In this document: one piece after another, positions 1-12,200 of the stretch | Layout: each line of letters begins with the position of its first letter | Numbering within the stretch: position 1 is the first letter of the stretch | Source: Penelope pileata | Taxonomy: Eukaryota > Chordata > Aves > Galliformes > Cracidae | Reading direction: 5' to 3' | DNA length: 64,000 bases | Assembly (NCBI GenBank): GCA_013396635.1 | Contig: WBMW01001708.1 | Coordinates: 1,845,984-1,909,983, forward strand | Translations under genes and position numbers: made by a program | The notes under the pieces: model-generated | Told to the model about the DNA's origin: nothing | The model's input: the letters and a program-made list of their open reading frames with translations, nothing else | The model's database searches: none

Positions 1-148
1 GAATAATTCTTCTAGGTGTATAACTGTGTGTGTTCTGCCTAACATTAAGCACCTATTAACATTTGCTGCTTCCAATTACTGAGTTATTTACTTTCTCTGA
101 AGCGAGCACTGATGGGAATCACTATCTCACGCTATTTTTTTCTTTCAG
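1..148 (+). other. XYLB intron upstream of exon A (3' part)
   Basis: This is non-coding and AT-rich. It ends in a polypyrimidine tract and CAG acceptor at 146-148. Nothing else is recognised. Confidence 0.85.
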
Positions 149-221
149 AGAATCTCTTTGGTTAGTAGTTTTGCAGCTTCCCTTTTCCTAGGAGTTTATG
201 CACCCATTGATTACAGTGATG
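149..221 (+). CDS. XYLB: XYLB exon A (human residues ~192-216)
   Basis: This 73-bp exon follows a pyrimidine-rich acceptor ending TTTCTTTCAG and is closed by the donor GGTAAGTG. It starts in phase 0 with Arg (AGA) and encodes RISLVSSFAASLFLG, then VYAPIDYSD and the first base of a Gly codon. It matches the human stretch with only two visible changes (S to V, S to A). In FGGY kinases this stretch lies at the end of the N-terminal substrate-binding domain; the serine and aromatic-rich IDYSD segment is strongly conserved in the family. The previous exon is upstream of the window, since bases 1-148 are intron. Confidence 0.95.
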
Positions 222-3200
222 GTAAGTGCATGGGTTTTTCTGGTAGTGACAATTCTGCAAGGCAATTTTCCTCTCTATTTCTACCTCATGCAAAAGGGGT
301 ATGTGGTCTCTGCCATTTATTTTCAGTCTTTAAACTTTAAAGACAACGTTAGTTATTAGATTTTAAGCTAAGTTACTCCTTTCAGTTTGCTGCTACTCTT
401 AATGATGTTGTCAGCTCTGCTTCTGGCATTAGTTCTGTGTTTTTGCTGGTTTAGCTGAGTTGCACAGGATGCTGTGATTATTTCCCTCCTCCTGCCCCCA
501 CCACCTAATTGGAGTATGGGTCTGCAACAGGAATGTGCTTTCAAAATGAACCAGAAGAAAAGCAAAACCAAGAGGAGGAAAAAAAAAAAAAAGAAAAAGC
601 AAACTCAATTTAAAAAAAAAAATCTGACCTTCTGTATTCTCTCTATTCATCATAACGATGAGAAAAAAGTGACGAGGCCAGTGTCTCTCAATTCCGTTGT
701 GTGTTATCTCAGTTATCCAGCTTTTAAATGGCAATTTTAAGTGACAGTTACAAGCGATACCTTCTTCCTGGGAGCTGTGCTGTTATTTCTAAATAGCATT
801 TTTGATTCCCCCTCTGAAAATAAGTGAAGATATATTTCAGAGCTGAAAGGTTAGATAACAAGGTTCTCTAAGGAAATTTTGCATTATAGAGCCATAGCTG
901 ACACCCATGTGTGAAGACCAACTCATTTTTTCTCCTCTGTTGTTCCATCAAAGCTCATAGAAAAAAGCAAGGCCCCTCAATTTTAGCTAATGCACAACTT
1001 AATCAATACTAGATCTCCCGTTTATACTGGAGACCTTAAAAATTGCAAGGCAATCCATTCTTATTTGGCAGCAATTGTGTGATTATTGCATCTATCTTCT
1101 TGACTTGTTCTGTTATCCGTGTGTTTTCACAGCTAAATTTTATTTTTTTGTGTGTATTATTGCCCACAATATTACTGCTTTGCTCCTTGGTACGCACAAG
1201 TACTGAGCATTTTGGCCACTCGCCGACCCCCATGAAGGTGCTTCCCTGTGCTGCATTTCGAATAGAGGTAGTGAGAGCTTTGAGATGCTTTTTCTGACAA
1301 GCAAATATGTTGTTTTTTGATATTTTCTTTCTGTGAGTCTTCATTTTGATTCAAATGTTGCTTAAAAATATAAGCAGTAAAATCTTGGTTGTTTTTATTC
1401 TTTGGTCATGCTGTTTTATTGGTACTGTGTAATATTGGTAATGTGTGCTGCTTCAATTTTGGAAAAAGGCAAATTTCCTTAGTTGGTTGAAAACCACAAT
1501 GTTTTAAACCGAACAAAATGAAAATCCTCTTCATTGGAAAATTTTCACAGAAAATGCTTGCATCTTTCAAACAGCTCTAAGAAGAGCCTGTCTGTTATAC
1601 CTCTGGATATTTACATAGCTTGAATCAATGTTATCTACTGTTCAGAGCATGTAAGATTATTAAATCTTTCTGTGAAAAAAGATGAGGGAACTAAGCAGGG
1701 TGTTACAGTTCTCTTTACAACACAAAAAGCTTTTTGGTGCTGTAAGCCATGTTTTGTCTCGTATGTTCCTTGCTTCCATTAACATAAGGAGAGAGGATTC
1801 TAATTTCTGTAATAAAATATAATTATAATGTATGCAATAATTATTTGGATCCATCTGAGAAACTTGTTTTCTTGTCATGTACAATTTCTGGCAAATCACT
1901 TGATCTTTTATATTGCACCTGTGTATTGCAGTTTGAAACGTATCTCTCAACATAATGTTCAGATAATGGACCAATTCTTCATTTCTGTAGGTTTAACTTC
2001 AGGTCATATTGCCTTTAAAAGACCCTGTCAAATTGTTTAGCTCTGCACAATAACTTCTCTCTTTAAATTTTCAGGTTATTGTAGGAAACGTGCTACTCAG
2101 TTTTAGGAATTTTTCTTCTTAAAGGTCCCGTCTCGTGAGGTTCAAATCACTCCTTATGAATGGCTGAGCACCTTGTGCGATTGATTTAAAAGAAATCAAA
2201 TTACGTTCTGGTGGAACGAAGAATGATTTTCATTTATGGTAAAAGTAAGACACATCTGGGACCCAAATAACTCGAACACTTGAGGCATTGTTTCTTTTAG
2301 CAGACACCTTAAAGAACAGCTATTCAGCTCTTGACCTAGAGAAGCTTTATCTTTTGAAATGCTCTTCTAAGAGCCTTAGGCAAATGATAGTTTAGCATAC
2401 TTACTTCTGTTGTTCTATCAAATAAGGAGGTTTTGAAGTGAAGCCTTTTCAGAAGAAAGCGTGGTGGGCTGAATTTACTCCTAATGGATCTTGTTGGTGT
2501 CGGCAGAGATACTCTGCTTTTGATTGCATTTTCAGTGAGCTAAAAATCAAGAGTGCTGTAATGTAGACACACTTACCTGCTTATAAACTCGTGCAGATAT
2601 CAAACTTCAGTTAGTTGATTATTGAAGCCAGTTACTCCGTGTCTTTATGTCATTGTTTGAGTTTTTTTCCAACCTTATATTTTTGTATGAGTAGTAAATA
2701 TTAGCAAGTCCTGACTGTGCTCCTGACCACTGTATGTTAAGCCAGCGATGCTCGTGGTGAGATACTGAATCCTGCTCATTCATGTACTGACCTGTAACTC
2801 AGTTCTTACTAGACTGTGGACTTGCCTGTTGACCTTCTTCATTGCTGATGAGGAATCCATTTGGAGTGACAAGTCAAAGGGCTGCCTTTTTTTTTTTGTT
2901 CCCCATATTTTAAATTTTATTACTTATTTTTATGTTAAACTTAGAATGGTGTGCTTAAGCTTAAGCAATTTTTAACTAACTTTTATTTCCAGGAGCAGAA
3001 TAGATCATCACCAGAGGTGCTTGAGTTAAGAACTCGCTGTGCATTGCTCCCTGTGTAATCGAAGGAAGAAGAGAAGCAGTTCCAGGGAGCATCCAGCTCT
3101 CTGGTTTTAGTTTTCCACTAGCTGGAAATTCTTGCTCGAGTGCCTGTAGCTGGATAGGATGAATCTGGGCCAATAGGCCAATAGTTGTTGTAAAACAGTT

Positions 3201-6200
3201 GTTTCACATCTTTAAAATGAGTTTTTGAGAGTGGAGTAAATTAGTTCATCTTTCTTTTGTCAGGACATATCAGAGTCTGTGTACAGCTGTATCTACCAGT
3301 CAATAAAACTGGAGTGCTGTTTCAGTTTATATATAAGCTTAGACCTCTTCAGTTATAAATGTTAGTGTTTTGCCTATTTTATAGAGGAAAGATTGGAAGC
3401 AGTCCTTATGTCTTCCAAAATTGCCTTGGAAGATACTGGTTAAATGTTTCACGATGGTTGCGGAGCATGGGGGTGAAGGATTCAAACAAACAAGAAAAAA
3501 ATGAGAAACTCTGAAGAAACAACAGCTAACATTTCTCTAATAAAATCCCCCCCCTCCTTTTTTTTTTTTTTTTGAAGACTTTCTTGCTCACTGATCAATT
3601 TAATTTATCTAAGGAGTTCTTGGCCTTTTATATTAGAAGCTTTTCAAGGAAACTTTCTAGCTTTGCTTATTTCTTCCTAAGCAGCCTAGTTGTGCCTGAG
3701 AGGCTTGGGATGGGGCTGCTCGCTCCCTCTTTCTCTTGGGGGTGCAGATGGTGATGCTGGGCTCAGGTCACCTAGGCAGGAGGGATGGCGAGATTTATGA
3801 TAAGGTCTTGACATCTTTCCTTCTGTTGGTGGCAGTGACTCTGACAGCAGAGAAGGGAAATCATAGAATCACAGAATCAGAAATACACCCTTTGCCTGTG
3901 GGAGCAAGCACCTTTTTTGCTGTCACATCCTTGCATTGGCATCACAGGACAAACTAACCAGTGCATAATTTAAATGTGTTTAATTTGCATGAAATTGGAT
4001 TGATTGAATTTAACAAATTTAATTCTATTTTATATGTTACTAAGTATAGCCCAAATTTCCTAGTGTTTGGCTTGGTTTATTCTGGTGTCTGAGCTCTGCA
4101 AAGTAAGCACTAGGTCCAGACCTTGTTGGTGGTGTTTAGGATTGAACTGTATAAATAGGTATTTTATAAATAAATGTTGCTAATCTGTGAAAAAGGCTGC
4201 TGGGAATTGATGGTGTCAGCTTATTTGTGCATGGTTAGCAGCAGTAGGGTAAGCAGAGGGAACAATGCAGGCTTGTGCTCTTGTTGAGAATGGGAGCACT
4301 GTGAGAGCCTGGTGATGTCCTGGTTGAAATATGGTTACAAACCTCTTGCTGTGTGTCCCAGCATTGCAAGCATAACCTTATTCCACAGCCAGTGCATGTT
4401 GGGCCACCTTCCCACCTTCACCACCTTTGTGTTTTACAGTAAGAGTTTAAATATGTATTGAAGTAAATTTCAGGTTTTCCACAGTGCTCAGCTGAGAACG
4501 TGGCTGTGTTTCTGAGATAAATAAGTCTCAGGCTAAACAATCTTTGAAATGAAAATGTTGTTAATCCAGTGTAAGACTAATACGTCCCCAAACAGCACTA
4601 ACCAGCAGTACTCACAGATATTTCAAGTCTAATGAAATGTGCATTTAAACACAGAAATATAAGCAAGGGATGTGGAGTGCTCAGCAAATTGCATAGATCT
4701 GATCACTAACCAGCTTCAGTTAACTTCATGCACCACGAAAATGCAAATAAAATAGGGAGGGGGAAAAAAGAATGAGAGATGAAACAGAAAATGCAGCACT
4801 ATCTAGTGATAGTTCTAGTGTGGACTTAGGTAAACTGGATTTTTGTAACCAGTAATTTGAGACTCATAAATTCATGGACTATTTGAGGTTGGAAAAGACC
4901 TGTAAGATCATCTGGTCCAACCATCAACCCATCGCCACCATGCCCACTGACCATATCCCTCATTGCCTCATCTCCAGGTTTCTTGGATACCTTCAGGGAC
5001 CACAAATGGAGAGGTGTCCATGTTCTTTCTTTTGTTTTTCATTTGGGAATAACTGATTTATTCGGTGTATTGTGCATCGGAGAAGTATTTTCTGCTGCCT
5101 TTAGAGGTGAAAGCTATCCAGAGGTTGAATCATCAGTGTCCTTTATATTTAGAAGAGCTGAAACCATTATACTTTAATGTGAAATACACTTTTGTAAACT
5201 TTCTGTTGCCTGTAATGAGGTGGAATTTTCTGATGTAATAGGGTCTGTTTTCTTTAGTTTTGTGTTTAATAATCTATGCTTCTTGCTTTGATCTTTATCT
5301 TGTAGGTTCTGGTATGAATCTGCTGGAGATTTGGCAGAAAGTATGGTCAGTGTCCTGCCTTGATGCTTGTGCTCCAGGATTAGAGGAGAAACTGGGAAGT
5401 CCTGTGCCATCCTATTCGGTCCTGGTATGTGCCTGTCTGGAAGAGTTTAAAAAAACAAACAAAAAAAATCAACCACGACCAACAAACCAAAATCAAACAT
5501 AAACCAAGGAAACTCCAAAACATTTATCACTGGAAGAAATCGGGCTTTGTGCTGATGGTGCTTTCTTGGGGTGTGTTTGTGTGTGTGTGCATAAACAGTT
5601 ATCCTCAGAGCTGTGCTGGTTGATTTAATATTTCCAGGTGTGTTGTGAATATGCATGTCAGAGCAGAAGTGGACACTTTTGAAAACTGGTAGCTGGTGTC
5701 TGTCATAGCTTTCACTATGGATTGCCTTGGATTCTTGCTTGCCTTGTGCTATGAAGACCAAAGCTTTGGCAGGTGTTCCAGTGACAAAAAATTTTGGAGT
5801 TCTTCCTTCCCACTCTCTATATGCCCCCAAGCACTTGGGTACTGGAGAACTATGCACAGTATTTTCTACTGCACAAACAGAACCCAACATTTGCATTACT
5901 TAACAGAAACCTTGCTTTAAGCTGTAGAGTTAATGAGTTAATCTTTGTGAATAATTTGGGATGTTTAGAGCTCCTCGGTTCATGTAGCATAATGATGAAA
6001 TCAAATCAAGGCTCGCATCTCTTAAAGTAAATGAATTTAGTCTTAGTATCCAGCACAAAAAGTGCTATTGCTTTTGGTGGTGCACATGTAGAACAGCGTG
6101 GATATCTGTCACCTGATCCCTCTGAATTCAGTGCTAGTAAGTAACTGACTTGGTCTAGTGCTGGCCATCTATAATGGGGAGGAACATACCAAAAGTACTT

Positions 6201-9200
6201 ACATATATCCTTGTATTTTTTAAGGATAGTTTTCTCCTATTTTTTTCTCTGTGGCTATCAAATGTGGCTTAAAAGAATACGGTTCTTGGCCCCTAAAATA
6301 ATAGGTGCCGTGTTCCAGCATTTAATGTTGTGATATATATTAATATTGTGTTTGCACTGAATTTCTAATTTCTCTGTATTAATATTCATGCATGTGTGCA
6401 AATAGGTGCGTATGCTTATGTTACTTGATGTGAATAACTCGAGAGTGACCCAGGGCTAAAATGCCACTATTTTCTTGATCTATTTCAAAATCTAATCTGC
6501 GTGTATTTCTGTGAGAATCTCTGACAAAAAAAATTGTTCAAAATCTTTAAAATATTCATGCCTTAAATACACAGAAATGATCATTGCAGCTGCTCTAGGG
6601 GTTTTCAGCTGGATGTTACAATGAATTATCATACATTGCAAGATCATTTTCTGTTTTTAAGTTTTTTTTTCCCCACTCTGTATTTCTTTCTTTCCTTAGG
6701 GATCCATTTCTCCATATTATATTCAGCGTTATGGGTTTAGCCCGGATTGTAAAGTAGTAGCCTTCACAGGAGACAATCCAGGTGAGACGATTAAATGTAC
6801 AAGATTTGGTGAATATGATTATGTATGTACTAAAATTCTAGATCAATATCATTAGTTTTCAGATGCTCCCTTATACAGTGAAAGAAATCACATTTATCGG
6901 TGTGAATAGCTTTTTCCGACAGCCATCCATCTCTGGTTCTTCTGAGGTATGGACATCCTGGATAAGTTGGAGCTGGGTACTGCAAGTGAATTCCATTTAG
7001 CCTAGTAATTAGAGATGACTTCGTTTGCCTCCACCTAAGAATCTATTCTTTGTATGAATTGCTTCTGTTTTTAATTTACAAAATGTAAATTCAAAACCTG
7101 CAGTTGTATCTTTTGAATCAAAGAGGAGGAGATAGATGTCATAGCTTTTCTTTAAGAATTAAAGCTGTCCTTTTGTCAGGCTGGTAGATCCCAGTACAAG
7201 GGGAGGTAATAGCTGAGGATCAGTTTTTGGAATCCTCAAGACTTTCAGTGCAGAGCAAAGCCATCTGTTTCTCAAGACTGTGACAATGCTTACCGTGTTG
7301 CAGTAGCATATCCAGGTTTGGATCAAGATGTAGGCTTCATACTGATGTGTTTCCCATGAGTGTTATGGGAGATTAATTTCTTGAAAGTCAAATTTTTTCT
7401 TCTAGAGATTCAAGTTCAGTTTAGTCCAATAAATACGTGAGTTGTGTGATGTAAGTGGTAGTCTTTGAGCATTGAAGAGTGCTGTTAAATAGGGGTCCCC
7501 AGTATTTAGAACTTGAACATAGAAAACTTGAGAGAATCCTGCAATTCTGTCGTTCTTTGTCTTGAATGTTTTGATTCGGTGTGAAAAATAATTTCTTCAC
7601 CCAAAATCTTTTACAATGTATGGACCAAGACTATCATGAACGTACTTGCCATTTATATTCAGCTTAGAGATGGTGACTGCAGAGACTGTGATGTCTCATG
7701 CAGTATGCTAGAATTGAGTCACATGAGTAAATTTTTCTGTTATTCTGACTTTTGCTTTCAGCGTCATTGGCGGGGATGAGACTTGAAGAAGGAGATATTG
7801 CAGTAAGTCAAAACATATTTCTGAAAACTGTCCATATCCCTGAATAAATGGAGTATTGAAATGCGAAATAGTAACAAGGACAATAGCTGTAGGTTATCAG
7901 TTAAATTAATCTGCTAGTGTTGATTTTCTGTTTATTGACTTCATGCTTGTTTTATTTCTGTCAATCTGCAAGCTGTCTGAAAGATTTTAAGTAAACTCTG
8001 TAACTATTTTTAACTAATGCTCCAGACACTAAGGCCCAAGTCTCTGTTGAGTACATATTTCACAGATGTGACAACCTGAAAGTCAAGAGCTAGCTTCAAT
8101 ACAAATCCTATTGACTTAATGTGTAATTTAAAAACAATTAGTGGTGATAACAAATGGTTTTAATTTAATTTCTGTATTGCTTCCCATGCACGTTGTGATA
8201 ACGCTTCAATTACTTCCCCCTCCCCTTCTAGATTAGTCTTGGTACAAGTGACACGTTGTTTCTGTGGATCCAGGAGCCAACTCCTGCCTTAGAAGGTCAC
8301 ATCCTCTGCAATCCTGTTGATTCTCATACATATATGGCTCTTCTATGGTAATATCATTTATTTTTTGTGCATCTGGGATCAATAACATATTTCTCTACGT
8401 TAGCGTTTTGTTTCTTTAGCAAAATAATGAACAGAACATTCAGCATTCTGCGTGGTAGATGGCAATCTATTGCTGAAACATTTGCATCAATGTTATAGCA
8501 TTCTCATTGTTTAACGTGGGTAACTGCAACTGGTGAGTAATGAAGGCTAGATTCTCATGGCAATGAAAAGGCAAAATTATTTTTATATATGCATAAGCCA
8601 GTTCACTATGAATCTGAGATAGTGTATTTAAGGTACAGGGGTAACAGTCTTCTAAAATGCAATAATCTGAAATGTCATAAGCTTGACCAGACTGTACGAC
8701 TTCTGTGATATTCTAGTGGTCCAGAGGGGACATAATGGGGCAGGTGAAGGTCCTCTTTCCAGAAAGGAGTATAATCAGTGCTGTTCAGGGACGTGTTAGG
8801 CTGTGCATGTGGAAAATACTGAGATCTCAAGAAACCAAGCTGAGAGAATGATCCTCATGGTAGCTTTTGGCTGCTGTGGTTTGGGAACAGTTTGGCTGCT
8901 GGCCAGCCATGTAGGTGGAAGAAGGGCCTGAAGCTACATTGTCCTTTGAGCCCCTGCATTCAGGGGAAAAACTTACAAATCAGAGTATTTAGGCAAATAT
9001 TTGCAAGTAATGTACGAATAACATTTGTAGTCTATGTCCCTGGGATTGCAGAGAGCACAACACAGAATTTATTGGCAGGAGTGGATGGGGCTGTTCCTTG
9101 GGAAGGCCTCCAGAATGGGGTAACACTTCTGTGATGGGCTCTTTAATCACGAGCGTGCAGATACTATCCATTTAATGATGATGAGTTTTTTTCCCCCTCC

Positions 9201-12200
9201 TTGGGATGGTTCTTTTTATGTTGTAGTAGTAACATTGTTTCAATTATAACAGATTAGCAGGGGTATAAGGCAGCATTTTCTGTGATGCAGATTTGATGGC
9301 TTTAGTGATTAACTCAACCTGTTCCCTGTGGATCCCAAGATTACCTCTTTTTTCTAACATCACAAAATCAAACCGTAGGTGCTTCAGCAGAGCTCAGATC
9401 TGCCTTTTACCTGTGATGTTGTCTTTACCTGTACAGTAATAGGATGCTGTAGATGACAGTGGGAACAGTGTTGTGAAGTTGAGTTTAAAAGGTTGATGTC
9501 AATTGCAAGTTACTGAGTTTCATAATATGATTTCCCAGCAGTTGGTTATTTTTGAAGCTTTGCATTCAGGTTTCTATTTTCCCCAATTTTTCTCAGTTTC
9601 CCATTGTTGCTGTGTGAAAGAGCTATATAAACAAGCAGTTTGTAATAGGAAAGGAGCTGCTGAGGTATTTTTCTGAATAATTGTTCTGTTGCCATTCTTT
9701 TGCTGCAGCTCAACATGTGCAGAAGGCCCCATCTCTGCCTTTCAGAACACAGGCTGTTTCTGTAGCCATGCAGATGTAAAGAGTTCTGCTCCATCTGTCC
9801 AGCTGTTCCTGCCCTGACACTGCTCCTTCTGCACCACTGCCCCTTTGTCTGTGGAATAGTGGAGTTAACAAGGGACTTACCTGACTTAGCAGAAAAAGTG
9901 CCTGAACTCCCAGGCAGGGTATCTGTATGGAAAACTTGAGTAATTTCAGTTGCTGCTACAGAGCATGTTCAATAATTTCCTTGCTCTCTTTCTGGATATT
10001 TCTGTGCCTTTTCCAGCAAGTTGGTCTGATACCTCTGCGTAGGAGAGCTTCCATTGAGTATGAATCCAGTGCTGCAATGTGTTGGAGGAGGGTTACATTC
10101 ACAGAGGAGATGTAGGAGGGGACTGCATAAAGGATGCACACATTGTACACAATCAACAGATGCATGTTTTACAGCATGGCTTGCTAGCTCTGGAACAGAA
10201 CCATGTAGATGCAGCTGTGGTGGTTTCCTTTGCCAGATACTGGCAGGGAGCTAGACCTCTTAAGTCTTGCTGGACCCAAGCTGGCTCTGTACCAGTACCG
10301 TGCTCTGAAATCATAAATGATGTAATGCAGTGAGGAATGCTCTTGTTCCTCCTTATGATCACCTTACAGTGAGCCTTGTAGTGCTACGTCAGAGTGGTTC
10401 TGACAGTGCATGAGTGCTACCTCTGCACCCACAGCACAGACCATTTCTCTTGAAAGCAGTTACTGGCACAGAGCAGAAGCAAAGCTCCATGCGTCCTGCT
10501 CCAGGGCCAGCATGGTCAGAGCTTGTGTGCGTTCTTCAGTGCTTTGGGCTCCAGGAAACCATAATAAGCTTGGCACTGGGCTGCAACTCCTGTGCTTGGC
10601 ACTTGGGTTAGCTGTTCAGAGACAGACTGAGTTTGGCCTGCCAGCCTAGAGCTAAGCCAACTCGGAGAGATGTAGAAGAGCATCTCTGCACTGTGTTCCT
10701 CAATATGTCTTGTTATAGTTTTCTCTCTTATCTCGTTTCCACCCTCTCCATCTCTGCCCATGATAAAGAGGTGATAGTATCTTTTTGCTTGCTCAGCTGT
10801 TTTCAGTTAACGTAGTAAACAGCAATATTAAACAAAGCAATGAAGTGCTTTAAAAATCTAGAGCCAAATGGTTTGCAAAATACATATGGCATGTTGATGT
10901 GTTTCAGTTTTAAGAACGGCTCTCTAATGAGAGAGAGGATCAGAGATGACTGTGCTTCAGGCTCCTGGGATGAATTCTCCAAAGCCTTATCATCTACGGT
11001 GGCTGGAAACAATGGAAACTTAGGTATGGGCCTTAGCAGGGCTGGGAATTCCAGGGTTTGCTTAGAGATATAACGTGTTAGAAATTGTACCTACTTTCTA
11101 CCTGAGTCATGAAAAAGGCCAAGAATTTAGTTAAGTTGAGTGGGGGAAATTTCTAGTATGTTCTCAGAAATGCTCTGTTGGCAAGCTAAGTGTCATGATA
11201 GTATTTTTCTTCAATATTGACTAAATAAAAAAAATGATATTCATGATACTCTTTTGGTCATTGAAAATGTATTAGTGATGTCTTAATTGTAGAATGTTTA
11301 AAATGAGTTATTTCTGAAGGATATTCATGATGTAGCTTTTTGCTGAGGATTCAAGCCAAGTGGATTAAGTAGCTCCATGCTTTTTGTTTTTTCTCGGACT
11401 TCAATGGTTCTGATCTCTTAACATTACTCTAGAATCTTGCTCTGTGTGTGTGAACAAAGCAGTAATATCAAATTGTACCCAGATGTCCTGCATTTTCCCC
11501 AATGCATGTCATTTAATCCCTATTTTTTCCCCACATCATGCTAAGTGAATGAAATAAAATGAAATGAAATAAATGATATGAAATAAAATTTAAAAAGTAT
11601 TAATAAATCCATGTATTTGAAATTTTACATTTATTTTCTTTCTTGAAGTTTAACATTTCATAAGTTATTGAGAGGTGGACATAAATATTCTCAAGATTAA
11701 AATTTAACCATTGCAGAGCTGTATTTGAAATCATTGTAATCATATTAGATCTGAATTGATATGAGTACAATTAATTTTAAAAAACACTGTTGGGTACTTA
11801 AGCTATAGAAGACTTCACTTGTTAGAAAAGCGAATTTAAGATGCAGTTTATCAACACATGAGGTTAGCACAAATTTCATTTATAGAAGCTCTGCTGTGTT
11901 GTCCATCAAGTCTAGCCTTGTATGTATTCATCAAGTCCAGTATCTGGGGGGCATTAAAATGGCCAGGCACTTCTGTTCACAAGAAGACAAATTAAGGTCA
12001 GGTGTTTCAGAAAACAGAAAGGAGTTATTCCAAAAGTCAGCCACTTCAGACAATATTTGGGGAAAAAAAAAAAAGTTGGTGAAAATCTTGTTACTGATTT
12101 CAGGGATACCAGGTCACTGCCTTAAGGATTTAAAATTTGTGTTATTTGCTTGGATAACTCAGTGCCCGATAAAAATGAGTGTTTTGTGAAAGTCATCCTC

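Larger units (their letters stand above)
222..5305 (+). other. XYLB intron A-B, 5.1 kb
   Basis: The donor GTAAGT is at 222 and the acceptor TTGTAG ends at 5305. It is unique AT-rich sequence with an A-rich stretch at about 579-622, a C-run followed by T16 at about 3549-3573, a short CR1-like tail at about 3863-3888 and a CR1 fragment at 4864-5003. Open frames here are short and show no family resemblance. Confidence 0.85.

Noticed and set aside
5447..5896. 149-codon minus-strand frame overlapping the intron after exon B
   Set aside because: It has low-complexity ends (T-rich and CA repeat), no domain, and is intronic.
9780..10760. Less AT-rich segment with several overlapping frames, considered as a separate gene or LTR
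   Set aside because: No motif, no long terminal repeats and no splice-supported peptide; kept only as a comment on the intron.
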